Source: an uncultured Eubacteriales bacterium (lineage in GTDB: Bacteria; Bacillota; Clostridia; Christensenellales; Aristaeellaceae). Taken from it: DNA of 35,440 nucleotides. A model generated the notes under the pieces. That model made no database searches. It worked only from the letters and a program-made list of their open reading frames with translations, and had not been told where the DNA came from. Below, in pieces: positions 1 through 7,833 of this stretch. Location of the stretch: assembly GCA_902761825.1 (NCBI GenBank), contig CACWLY010000011.1:1-35440 (forward strand). Direction: 5' to 3'. How positions within the stretch are numbered: position 1 is the stretch's first letter; every line of letters starts with the position of its first letter. A program made the translations under genes and the position numbers.

Positions 1-134
1 GATTTGGGATGGATTTTTCGCCCTGGCTAAGCTGAATGGAGGGAGGCGTAGCAGCGCTACGTTGACCGGAATGAAGCAACGCCAAGACGGAAAAGACACT
101 CAAAGATGATAAGATTTTAGATTGAGAATAGTAT
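1..134 (+). repeat. Short inverted-end repeat element, copy 1 (left end outside window)
   Basis: The stretch 1-70 is nearly identical to 781-850 and to 8554-8617. Its right end, TGAGAATAGTAT at 123-134, is the exact reverse complement of the left end seen in the other two copies. Copy 1 carries about 50 bases (roughly 67-117) that copy 3 lacks, so copies differ by an internal deletion. There is no coding capacity. I read it as a non-autonomous, MITE-like element. The flanking bases are TA-rich. Its last base forms part of the TAA stop of the adjacent Spo0A-type gene. Confidence 0.75.
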
Positions 135-643
135 TAATACCCTTTTACATCATGGCGCTTAGCCTGAGAACAGGTTAAGTCCATAAACAGATCGCGCTCC
201 TGCTGGAGACTTTCGGCAAGCAGGGCGATCAGCTCGCTGTTGCTGGGCTGATCTTCCTGGGATACGATATGGAAGCCCAGCAGCGCGTTGAGCCGTTCGA
301 CTTTACCCCTTTGCCAGGCGACCTTGATGGCATGGCGTATGCATCTTTCCGCTCGTCCGGGGCTGGTGCCGAATTCCGCCGCGATCGCGGGATACAGCTT
401 CCGCGTGATCGGCTTCATGAAATCGGAGGATTCCATCACAAGCCGCACCGCTTCGCACAGGTATAGATACCCGTTCAGGCTTGCGGGAATCCCCAGCGTC
501 AGGAGCATGCTGCCGATGAGCTTATCCACGCCTGATCCGGCTGTTTTCAGATGATTCAGCAGCAATCGCAGCGATTGCGACTGCTCCAGCAGAACGGGAT
601 TCGTATCATTGTCGTCGGTAATTACAATATGGTAATGCTTCAC
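134..643 (-). CDS. Orphan Spo0A-type C-terminal DNA-binding domain protein
   Basis: 169 aa, GTG start at 643 with GGGG eight bases upstream. From about residue 35 the protein follows the Spo0A effector domain: a GYLYLCEAVRLV stretch, then ITRKLYPAIAAEFGTSPGRA, the helix ERCIRHAIKVAWQRG that in Spo0A contacts the 0A box, and a PSNSELIALLAESL end. Full Spo0A is about 260 aa with an N-terminal receiver domain; here that domain is absent. The first 12 residues end in VITDDN, which resembles the first strand and acidic pocket of a receiver, so an internal deletion of an ancestral Spo0A is possible (inference). About 20 extra residues follow the usual end, and the stop codon abuts repeat copy 1. 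It could bind 0A boxes without phosphorylation control, acting as competitor or constitutive regulator; this is not shown by the sequence. Confidence 0.8.
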   Translation of the reverse strand: MKHYHIVITDDNDTNPVLLEQSQSLRLLLNHLKTAGSGVDKLIGSMLLTLGIPASLNGYLYLCEAVRLVMESSDFMKPITRKLYPAIAAEFGTSPGRAERCIRHAIKVAWQRGKVERLNALLGFHIVSQEDQPSNSELIALLAESLQQERDLFMDLTCSQAKRHDVKGY

Positions 644-695
644 GGGTTATCCCCTTTTCTTCATCTGGACAGAAAGAACGAACATGTTTGCTTTT

Positions 696-701
696 ATTAT
701 A
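696..701 (-). promoter_or_regulatory. Candidate -10 box for the Spo0A-type gene
   Basis: TATAAT on the minus strand, 53 bases upstream of the GTG start at 643. No convincing -35 hexamer is placed 16-18 bases upstream, so this is a weak call. Confidence 0.3.
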
Positions 702-752
702 GGGAACACCGTTTTCGGAATGATACGGAATGTTGACAATCAGAAGTATTTT

Positions 753-850
753 ATACTATTCTCAGTATAAAAGATTATCAGATTTGGGATGGATTTTTCG
801 CCCTGGCTAAGCTGAATGGAGGGAAGCGTAGCAGCGCTACGTTGACCGGA
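753..850 (+). repeat. Short inverted-end repeat element, copy 2 (right end not found)
   Basis: Begins with the left end ATACTATTCTCA at 753-764 and then matches copy 3 closely through 850 (one G to A change in the GGGAGG/GGGAAG stretch). After 850 the sequence diverges and no right end is found nearby. It overlaps the 3' end of the cysteine desulfurase gene and provides that gene's last roughly 24 codons and stop. A strong inverted repeat follows at about 875-903 (GGCGGGCAATC / GATTGCCGCCC), which may belong to a longer version of the element. Confidence 0.7.
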
Positions 851-1992
851 GTAGCGCCGAACGCAGTGAGGCTGAGGGCGGGCAATCCTGCAGATTGCCG
901 CCCGAAACCCGCGCGCAAGCCCTTTTCGGTGGTATACGGTCCCGCGCTGGCGCGCACCGTGCCCTGCGTGCCAAGCCAGCGGTGCATGCAGGGAGCGCAG
1001 TGCAGCCCGCCGCGCAGGCAGAATCCCTTTTGATCCAGCAGGTCCGCGATTTCCGCGCACTCGCGGCCCTTGACGTTGAAGCTGAGCACGCCGACATGCG
1101 GCGCGTTCCGGTCGCCGTAAACGGTCACCTCGGGCATCTGCTCCAGCGCGCGGCGCAGCGAATCGATCAGATAGTTTTCATACTCGTGAATGGCCGGCGC
1201 GTTCGCGCGGACGAAGCGCGCGCCCTGCATCAGTCCCGCGATGGCGGGCAGTTGCAGCGTCCCGCTTTCATACCTGTCCGGCAGCAGGTCGGGCTGATGC
1301 ACGCTTTCGCTGGCCGATCCCGTGCCGCCCTCCCGGAACGGACGGATGGACGCGTGCTCCCCAAGCCACAAAATGCCCGTACCCATCGGCCCAAGCAGTC
1401 CCTTATGCCCCGGCATGGCGATCATGTCCGCGCCGATGTTTTTGAGCCCGACAGCCCCGGCTGTCTGCGCCGCGTCGAGCAGGACGGGCAGGCCGAAACG
1501 ATGCGCCTCCCGGATCAGATCGCCTGCCGGCTGCAGCGTGCCCGTCACATTGCTGGCATGCGTCAGTATGCAAAGCGCGGTAGCCGGCTGCACCGCTTCA
1601 TCGATCGCTTCCGCCGCGATTATGCCATCCGCGCCGGGCCTGAGAACGCTTATGGTGATCTCACCGCGCTGCTCCAGTCCCGCCAGCGGCCGCATGACCG
1701 CGTTGTGCGCGTCATGCGTTACCAGCACGTGATCGCCCCTGCGCAGGCTGCCGCGAATGGCCATATTGAGCGCGTCCGTGCAATTCAATGTAAATATCAC
1801 GCGCTCCGGCAGGCCGCCCAGCAGATCGGCCAGGGCTTCCCGGCACGCGCTCACTACCCGGCCCGCGCGCAGGGAAGCCTTGTGGCCTCCGCGTCCCGGA
1901 TTCCCGAAAGGCTGCATCATCACGCCCGCCGCCGCCTGAATCACCTGCGTGGGCTTGGGCCAGCTGGTCGCCGCGTTATCCAGATATATCAT
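778..1992 (-). CDS. Cysteine desulfurase family protein (class V aminotransferase, EF2568-like)
   Basis: 404 aa PLP enzyme of aminotransferase class V. ATG start with GGGAGG upstream. Visible landmarks: N-terminal YLDNAATSWPKP, the DAAQTAG stretch, the PLP-lysine motif MPGHKGLLGPMGTG, the GTGSAS segment, and GGLHCAPCMHRWLGT with the candidate catalytic cysteine. This pattern is that of the family first named from Enterococcus EF2568 (TIGR01977), found near selenium-dependent molybdenum hydroxylase genes. The reaction would be removal of S (or Se) from cysteine (or selenocysteine). The end is odd: after SAGPYTTE the normal final helix is missing and about 45 unrelated residues follow, the last about 24 encoded by repeat copy 2. 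The gene diverges from the DUF3343 gene at 2066. Active site is intact, so the enzyme may still work. Confidence 0.8.
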   Translation of the reverse strand: MIYLDNAATSWPKPTQVIQAAAGVMMQPFGNPGRGGHKASLRAGRVVSACREALADLLGGLPERVIFTLNCTDALNMAIRGSLRRGDHVLVTHDAHNAVMRPLAGLEQRGEITISVLRPGADGIIAAEAIDEAVQPATALCILTHASNVTGTLQPAGDLIREAHRFGLPVLLDAAQTAGAVGLKNIGADMIAMPGHKGLLGPMGTGILWLGEHASIRPFREGGTGSASESVHQPDLLPDRYESGTLQLPAIAGLMQGARFVRANAPAIHEYENYLIDSLRRALEQMPEVTVYGDRNAPHVGVLSFNVKGRECAEIADLLDQKGFCLRGGLHCAPCMHRWLGTQGTVRASAGPYTTEKGLRAGFGRQSAGLPALSLTAFGATPVNVALLRFPPFSLARAKNPSQI

Positions 1993-2009
1993 ATCCCATT
2001 CCTCCCGAA

Positions 2010-2024
2010 CGCGGACGATCCGCG
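2010..2024. promoter_or_regulatory. Inverted repeat between divergent genes
   Basis: CGCGGA-CGA-TCCGCG lies in the 73-base gap between the divergent desulfurase and DUF3343 genes. It could be an operator or a leader hairpin. No clear sigma-A promoter hexamers could be assigned for either gene. Confidence 0.25.
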
Positions 2025-2065
2025 CTTCATATTATGTTATGAATCCTTTTGGGAGGGAATGCTCT

Positions 2066-2335
2066 ATGCAGGAAATATTCGCGATCGCCGCTTTCCGTTC
2101 ACGGCAGCAGGTGATGCGCTTCGAGGCCGCGCTGCGCCGGGCAGGCATTCGGGCGCAGGTGATCTCCACGCCCCGGGATGTTTCGGTCGGCTGCGGGCTC
2201 AGCGTGCGCTTTGATATGCGCGATGCCGCGGCCGCGCAGCAGGTTTATCGCAGCGCGCGCCCCGGAAACCTGATCGGTTTTTACCGCGTGGAACGCATCG
2301 GGAACGGGCGGCCTATCGTAACGCCGCTTTACTGA
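2066..2335 (+). CDS. DUF3343 (putative Se/S carrier-like) protein
   Basis: 89 aa. Start chosen at the ATG 2066 because GGGAGGG sits eight bases upstream and the protein then begins with the typical short strand MQEIFAIAAF. Family signs: a RxxVMRFEAAL helix, then STPRDVSVGCGLSVRF, with the single CG-containing motif and following strand characteristic of DUF3343 (PF11823). Members occur next to cysteine desulfurases and selenium genes and have been proposed as S/Se carriers; that function is not experimentally settled as far as I know. It is the only clear plus-strand gene and sits back to back with the EF2568-like desulfurase, supporting a functional pair (donor enzyme and acceptor). No terminator with a U-tract was found; the hairpin-rich element starts 13 bases downstream. 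Confidence 0.75.
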   Translation: MQEIFAIAAFRSRQQVMRFEAALRRAGIRAQVISTPRDVSVGCGLSVRFDMRDAAAAQQVYRSARPGNLIGFYRVERIGNGRPIVTPLY

Positions 2336-2347
2336 TACTTTTCGCGT

Positions 2348-2860
2348 TCTAAGAGCCAATTCACGAAGAATGAATGAAGAGCAGAAAAGGAAACGTTCGA
2401 GGCCTCCGCGGCCTCGAGCTCTGCGCCAGGGGACTTCGCCCCCTGGACCCATCCCGGCGATGAAGCACGGAGCGTAAACCAGACTTGCTTCCGCCTGTTT
2501 GGTCTATGGGGCCAAGTGAGTTCCCGGGCATAAAGAACGAGAGGAAAAATTCACCGAAAAACAAGCGAGCTTGTTTTGTCGGGAATTTTCCCTCTCGTTC
2601 ACTGTGCGCTTTGCGCACAGTCGGCCAGCGAAGCTGGCCTGCCCGGGAGCGGTGGCATACCCTATCCAACTGACAGCAGCAAGTTGCTTTTTCGCCAAGT
2701 CACGCAACGACCGCCCACAGCCGGGGTCCGGGGGCTTTGAGCGCCTGGAAAACCTTCCCTTGGGATGGTTTTCAGCGAAAAGCGGGCCGGAAGGCCCCGG
2801 ACAGGCTCCCTCCCCGGCGGGAGCTCGAGGGCAGCGCCCTCGTCGTTCTTGGCTCTTAGA
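2348..2860. repeat. 513-bp hairpin-rich noncoding element with 12-bp inverted ends
   Basis: This fills the 2336-2926 gap. Ends are the perfect inverted pair TCTAAGAGCCAA (2348-2359) and TTGGCTCTTAGA (2849-2860). Inside, CCTCGAGCTC (2412-2421) pairs with GAGCTCGAGG (2821-2830). The centre (2522-2648) is closed by TCCCGGGCA/TGCCCGGGA and holds three hairpins in a row: a long arm of about 30 bp at 2535-2600, a perfect 9-bp stem at 2601-2621 and a perfect 7-bp stem at 2623-2639, giving a four-way junction. More hairpins lie at about 2427-2447 and 2749-2774. ORFs here are short and unlike any protein I know. It may be a mobile noncoding repeat or a structured RNA. The remaining gap, 2861-2926, holds only a weak GCCGG/CCGGC inverted repeat. 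Confidence 0.65.
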
Positions 2861-2926
2861 AGAATAATAGTATGAATACGCCGCCGGCACGATGACGTAC
2901 CGGCTGCGTTTGCCGATTTACTGATT

Positions 2927-4744
2927 TCAGTCCTTGATGGTAAAGTTCTCATCGGTCAGTTCGTTATACCTGCCGCGCTTCACGTAATGGGTATGCAGGT
3001 ATTCGTGGGAGAGATGGCAGCCCGGCTCGCCCCATTCCTTGTAGAATTCGAGCAGGGCGGGGTTTTCGTGGGATTTGCGGATCGGCTTGCGCTCGTCCTC
3101 GGCGTAGATGGCTTCCAGACGCTTCTGCCGCGTGACGCGGATATCCCCGCGGGGCCGGGGCTGGCCGCCGCCCGTGATGCAGCCGCCGGGGCAGCCCATG
3201 ACCTCGATAAAGTGATAGGGGCTTTCACCCGCGCGGATCTGCTTCATCAGTTTGCGCGCGCCCTCATATCCGCTGGTCACGGCGATGCGCACCTCGAAGC
3301 CCTCCGCGGCCTTCCACTCAGGCTTCACATTCTCCAGCTTGATGGTGGCTTCGCGGATCTGCTCCAGGCCCACGATGGGCGAAACGTGCAGGTTGGGGAA
3401 GGGCAGCTCGCGTCCGGTCACGATCTCGTACACCGTGCGCAGCGCGGCCTCCATCACGCCGCCGGTAACGCCGAAGATATCCGCCGCGCCGGTGGACAGG
3501 CCCAAAGGCGAATCGAACTGCTCTTCCGGCAGGTCCATAAAATCGATGCCCATGGACTTGATCATATCGCCCAGTTCGCGGGTGGTCAGCACGGCGTCCA
3601 CATTGGGCACGCCGTCGTTGCTCAGCTCCGGACGCGCGCACTCGGTCTTTTTCGCGGTGCAGGGCATAATGGACACCACATACATATCCTCGGGCTTCTT
3701 GCCGATCTTCTTGGCGTAATAGCTCTTGATCACCGCGCCGAACATCTCGTGCGGGGATTTGCAGGTGGACAGGTGCTCCAGCTGATCCGGGAAATTGTGC
3801 TCGATAAACTGGATCCAGCCCGGAGAGCACGAGGTCATCATCGGCAGCACGGCCTTTCCGCCGGAGAGCACGTCCTTGAAGCGCTGCAGGAACTCGGTGC
3901 CTTCCTCCAGGATGGTCAGGTCGGCGCTCCAGTTGGTGTCAAACACCGCGTCAAAGCCCATGCGCCGCAGCGCCGCAGCCAGGCGTCCGGTCTCGCAGGA
4001 GCCGGCGGGCAGGCCGAAGCACTCGCCGATGCCGACGCGCACGGCGGGCGCGGGCTGCACCACGACATATTTGCCGGGATCGCCAAGCGCCTTGAGGACG
4101 CGCTCCTTATGGCTGGTTTCACGCAGCGCGCCAACGGGGCATACCACCACGCACTGGCCGCAGAAGGTGCAGGAAGAGCTGCCGATGGGCAGGTTGAAGC
4201 CGGGGCTGATGACGGTATGGAACCCGCGGTTTTCCGCCGTGAGCACCGATGTGGTCTGGATATTGCGGCACACGCTGACGCAGCGGCGGCAGAGGATGCA
4301 CTTGTTGGGATCGCGCGTGATGGACTCGCTGACGTCCAGGGGCAGGATCTCGCGTTCGCCCTCGTAGGGGGAATCCTCCACGCCCAGCTCGCGGCCCAGG
4401 GCCTGGAATTCGCAGTCCTGGTTGCGGGAACAAGTCAGGCATTTTTTGTCATGGTTGCTCAGCAGCAGTTCGTACATGGCTTTGCGGGCTTCGCGCACAC
4501 GGGCGGTATTGGTTTCGATCACCATGCCGTCCCGGGCTTCCACCACGCAGGCCGCCTGCAGATTGCGGGCGGGCGGGCTGACCTGCTCCACCACGCAGAT
4601 GCGGCAGGCGCCGTACTTGTGGATTCCTTTCAGGTAGCACAGCCGGGGAATATGGATGTTGTTCAGATCCGCTGCTTCCAGGATGGTGCTCCCGGCAGGA
4701 GCGGTACAGGCTTTTCCGTTGATGGTCAGTTTGATATCCGCCAT
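2927..4744 (-). CDS. hydA: [FeFe] hydrogenase catalytic subunit, NADH-dependent multimeric type
   Basis: 605 aa. The second ATG (4744) is preferred because AGGAGG lies eight bases before it and only two before the ATG at 4750. Order of domains: plant-type [2Fe-2S] domain (C36, C47, C50, C66), NuoG-like His-Cys cluster (H98, C102, C105, C111), two [4Fe-4S] clusters (C149-C159 and C192-C202), the H-cluster domain, and a C-terminal small-subunit tail. H-cluster motifs are TSCSPGW (304-310), MPCTAKK (360-366) and EVMGCPGGCITGGGQP (514-529). The first motif has Ser where many enzymes have a second Cys, and LSTCKSP follows with a Cys where Ala is common. It makes or consumes H2 in the cytoplasm with HydB and HydC. 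The stop of hydB overlaps the upstream ATG, so translation is coupled. No terminator is seen after the stop. Confidence 0.93.
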   Translation of the reverse strand: MADIKLTINGKACTAPAGSTILEAADLNNIHIPRLCYLKGIHKYGACRICVVEQVSPPARNLQAACVVEARDGMVIETNTARVREARKAMYELLLSNHDKKCLTCSRNQDCEFQALGRELGVEDSPYEGEREILPLDVSESITRDPNKCILCRRCVSVCRNIQTTSVLTAENRGFHTVISPGFNLPIGSSSCTFCGQCVVVCPVGALRETSHKERVLKALGDPGKYVVVQPAPAVRVGIGECFGLPAGSCETGRLAAALRRMGFDAVFDTNWSADLTILEEGTEFLQRFKDVLSGGKAVLPMMTSCSPGWIQFIEHNFPDQLEHLSTCKSPHEMFGAVIKSYYAKKIGKKPEDMYVVSIMPCTAKKTECARPELSNDGVPNVDAVLTTRELGDMIKSMGIDFMDLPEEQFDSPLGLSTGAADIFGVTGGVMEAALRTVYEIVTGRELPFPNLHVSPIVGLEQIREATIKLENVKPEWKAAEGFEVRIAVTSGYEGARKLMKQIRAGESPYHFIEVMGCPGGCITGGGQPRPRGDIRVTRQKRLEAIYAEDERKPIRKSHENPALLEFYKEWGEPGCHLSHEYLHTHYVKRGRYNELTDENFTIKD

Positions 4745-4749
4745 GTTCA

Positions 4750-7700
4750 TTACCTCCTGTCACAGCGCAGGCAGCGGCTGGCTTCGGCCCGGGCATCCAG
4801 CTCGTGCATGCCCAGATTCCGCTCGCAGAAACTGCCGATGGCTTCTTCCGCGCCTACCTGGCGGGTCAGGAACCGATTGTGCGGGACGATATCGCCCTCG
4901 ATATGATAATCCGTGATGGTCTGCTCAAAGCCCTTGTACAGCTCGCCCTTGCCGCCGAGATACTTATCGATGCTGGCGGCGGCCTTCTTGGCTTCGCACA
5001 CGGCGTTCACAATATCCTCCGGACCGCGGTGCGAATCGCCGCCCACGAAGACGCCGGGCATGGACGTGGCCTGGGTATAGCGGTCGGCCTTTACGCGGTC
5101 GCGGTTGAGCTCCACCTTGCCCTTGAGGAATTCGGTATCCGGCCGCTGGGAAATGGCGGGGATCACCACGTCGAAGTCCTCGATAATGGTCTCGCCGCTG
5201 GGGACAGCCCTGCGCCTGCCGGACTCGTCGAAAGCGCCCAGGGTCTGCTTCATGATGACGACGTAGCGCAGCTTGCCGTTGACGCCGAGGAATTCGACCG
5301 GGTTCACCAGCGTGCGCAGCTTGACGCCCTCCTCCAGCGCGTCCTTGATTTCCATTTTATCGGCGGGCATGTCTTCCCGGTTGCGGCGGTACAGGATGGT
5401 GACTTCGCGCGCGTTCAGGCGGATCGCCGTGCGGGCGGAGTCGATGGCGGTATTGCCGCCGCCGATGACCGCGACCTTCTTGCCGGTGAAGTCCAGATCG
5501 CGCTCCAGATAGTGCCGCTTGAGGAAATCCAGGCCGTGATAGATGCCCTCGAGGTCCTCGCCGGGCAGTCCCAGCGTGAGCGCTTTCTGCGCGCCGATGC
5601 CGATGAACACCGCGTCATACTTTTTGTTCAGCGCGCTGAAGGAAATATCCCTGCCCACTTTGGTATTCAGGATGATGTTTACCCCGGCGCGCTCGATGTT
5701 ATGGATCTCGCGCTCCAGGATATCGGGCGGCAGGCGGTAATCGGGGATGCCGTAGGTCATAACGCCGCCGGCGCGCTTTTCGGCTTCATAGATATCCACC
5801 TGATAGCCGAGCCGCGCCAGGTAATAGCCGCAGGTCAGGCCGGAAGGACCGGCGCCGATAATGGCGACCTTCTTGTCCAGATGCGCGATGGGCTTGAGAT
5901 CCTCGTCCGTGGGGAAGCCCTGCCGGTAGGCCCAATCGGTGGCAAAGCGCTTGAGCTCGCAGATGTTCATGGCCTCGTCCACCGTGGCGCGGCGGCAGCG
6001 CCGCTCGCAGGGATGCGTGCACACGCGTCCGCAGATGCCCGACAGCGGATTGTCCCGCAGCATGATCCGGGCCGCGCCCATATAATCGCCGGTGGCGATC
6101 AGGCTCATATAGCCGGGAATATCGATCCCCGCGGGACAGGTATTCTTGCAGGGGCTTTCGACCAGATCGCCGCATACGCCGGCAGAGCACTTATGGATGT
6201 GGATATGATCCTCGTATTCCTCGCGGAAGTTTTTGATGGTGGACAGCACCGGGTTCGGCGCGCTCTGGCCCAGGCCGCACATGGCGGTATCCTTCACGAT
6301 TTCGCCCAGCTTCTGCAGCGCAGCGATATCGCAGGGCTTGCCCTGGCCGGCACAGATGCGGTTGAGGATTTCCAGCATGCGCTTGGTGCCCACGCGGCAG
6401 GCGGTGCATTTGCCGCAGGATTCTTCCTGAATGAAGTCCAGATAGAACCGCGCGGTATCCACCATGCAGGTATCCTCGTCCATGACGATCAGGCCGCCGG
6501 AGCCGATGATGGAGCCCAGGCTCGCCAGCGACTCATAATCCAGGGGCGTATTGATGTTCTCCCTGGTAATGCATCCGCCGGAGGGGCCGCCGGTCTGCGC
6601 CGCCTTGAAGGCTTTTCCGCCGGGAATGCCGCCGCCGATGGAGAATATCACCTCGGACAGGGGGGTGCCCATGGGCACTTCCACCAGGCCCGTGTTCACG
6701 ATATTGCCGGAAAGTGCGAACACCTTTGTGCCCGGGCTCTTTTCCGTGCCAAACTGCCGGAACCAGTCCGCGCCGTGAAGCATGATGGCGGGCACGGTTG
6801 CCAGCGTTTCCACATTGTTGATGATGGTGGGCTTGCCGAACAGGCCGCTCTGGAAGGGGAACGGTGGTTTCTGCCGCGGCTCGCCGCGCTGGCCTTCCAC
6901 CGAAGCCATCAGCGCCGTTTCCTCGCCGCACACGAAAGCGCCTGCGCCGATGCGGATCTCGATATCAAAGCTGAATCCGGAGCCCATGATGTTTTCGCCC
7001 AGCAGGCCGACTCTGCGCGCCTCCTCCAGGGCGGGCTCCAAGCGCTGCATGGCAACGGGATACTCCGCGCGCAGATACACCACGCCGTGACTTGCGCCGA
7101 TCGCGTATCCGCCGATCAGCATGCCTTCGATCACGCTGTGGGGGTCACCTTCAAACACCGACCGGTCCATAAACGCGCCGGGATCGCCCTCGTCGGCGTT
7201 GCAGATAATGTATTTTTCATCCCCGGGCTGTTTGAAAGCCGCTTCCCATTTTACGCCGGTGGGGAAGCCCGCGCCGCCGCGTCCGCGCAGGCCGGACTTC
7301 TTCATTTCCTCGATGACCGCGGCCCGGTCGCCCTGCTCCAGTATCCTGGCCAGGGCCAGATAGCCGTCCTTCGCCACATAGCTGTTGATGCAGTTTACGT
7401 CGATCATGCCGCAGTTGCGCAGCGCGATGCGCACCTGATCCCGGAAGAAAGGCACGTCCTTGATGTCCAGCATGTGCTTTTTCTGGATGTTGTCATAGAA
7501 GGTGTATTCCTCCACGGGCTTGCCGCCGATGAAGTGGCGCTTGACGACGTCCCGCACCTTTTCCGGGGTCATTTCGGTATAGTAGGTCTCATCCGGCAGG
7601 ATGTACACCACGGGCCCGACGGCGCAGGTGCCCATGCAGCCCGCTTCGATCACGGCGACCTGCTTATCCAGATGCTTCTTTTCGATTTCTTCCACCATGG

Positions 7701-7833
7701 CGTCGCGCACTGCTTTGCAGCCCGAAGACAGGCAGCCCGTGGAATAGCAAACCAGCGCCTGATACTTGTACTGGCCCATTTTGGCCAGGTAGGATTCCTT
7801 CATGCGCTGAAGATCGTCGATCGTTCTGATCAT
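4750..7833 (-). CDS. hydB: HydB-type NADH/FMN subunit fused to GltD/NfnB-like FAD-NADPH domain
   Basis: 1027 aa, much longer than the usual HydB of about 600. Start at ATG 7833, AGGAGG upstream, ATGA overlap with hydC. Domains: thioredoxin-like [2Fe-2S] ferredoxin (C29, C34, C66, C70), NuoF-like FMN/NADH core (GRGGAGFPTG at 184-193, NADEGDPGAFMDRS at about 212), [4Fe-4S] site (C473, C476, C479, C519). The C-terminal 2x[4Fe-4S] ferredoxin domain normally found in HydB is replaced from about residue 555 by a glutamate synthase small-subunit type module: Cys-rich linker, FAD site VAIIGAGPSG (about 666-675), second dinucleotide site VAVIGGGNTAIDSARTA (about 787-803) and LYRRNRED, a pattern usually read as NADPH-binding. 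This suggests a complex that can exchange electrons among H2, NAD(H), NADP(H) and perhaps ferredoxin. Related fusions are known in the Stn/Bfu family; the exact subtype is uncertain. Confidence 0.9.
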   Translation of the reverse strand: MIRTIDDLQRMKESYLAKMGQYKYQALVCYSTGCLSSGCKAVRDAMVEEIEKKHLDKQVAVIEAGCMGTCAVGPVVYILPDETYYTEMTPEKVRDVVKRHFIGGKPVEEYTFYDNIQKKHMLDIKDVPFFRDQVRIALRNCGMIDVNCINSYVAKDGYLALARILEQGDRAAVIEEMKKSGLRGRGGAGFPTGVKWEAAFKQPGDEKYIICNADEGDPGAFMDRSVFEGDPHSVIEGMLIGGYAIGASHGVVYLRAEYPVAMQRLEPALEEARRVGLLGENIMGSGFSFDIEIRIGAGAFVCGEETALMASVEGQRGEPRQKPPFPFQSGLFGKPTIINNVETLATVPAIMLHGADWFRQFGTEKSPGTKVFALSGNIVNTGLVEVPMGTPLSEVIFSIGGGIPGGKAFKAAQTGGPSGGCITRENINTPLDYESLASLGSIIGSGGLIVMDEDTCMVDTARFYLDFIQEESCGKCTACRVGTKRMLEILNRICAGQGKPCDIAALQKLGEIVKDTAMCGLGQSAPNPVLSTIKNFREEYEDHIHIHKCSAGVCGDLVESPCKNTCPAGIDIPGYMSLIATGDYMGAARIMLRDNPLSGICGRVCTHPCERRCRRATVDEAMNICELKRFATDWAYRQGFPTDEDLKPIAHLDKKVAIIGAGPSGLTCGYYLARLGYQVDIYEAEKRAGGVMTYGIPDYRLPPDILEREIHNIERAGVNIILNTKVGRDISFSALNKKYDAVFIGIGAQKALTLGLPGEDLEGIYHGLDFLKRHYLERDLDFTGKKVAVIGGGNTAIDSARTAIRLNAREVTILYRRNREDMPADKMEIKDALEEGVKLRTLVNPVEFLGVNGKLRYVVIMKQTLGAFDESGRRRAVPSGETIIEDFDVVIPAISQRPDTEFLKGKVELNRDRVKADRYTQATSMPGVFVGGDSHRGPEDIVNAVCEAKKAAASIDKYLGGKGELYKGFEQTITDYHIEGDIVPHNRFLTRQVGAEEAIGSFCERNLGMHELDARAEASRCLRCDRR

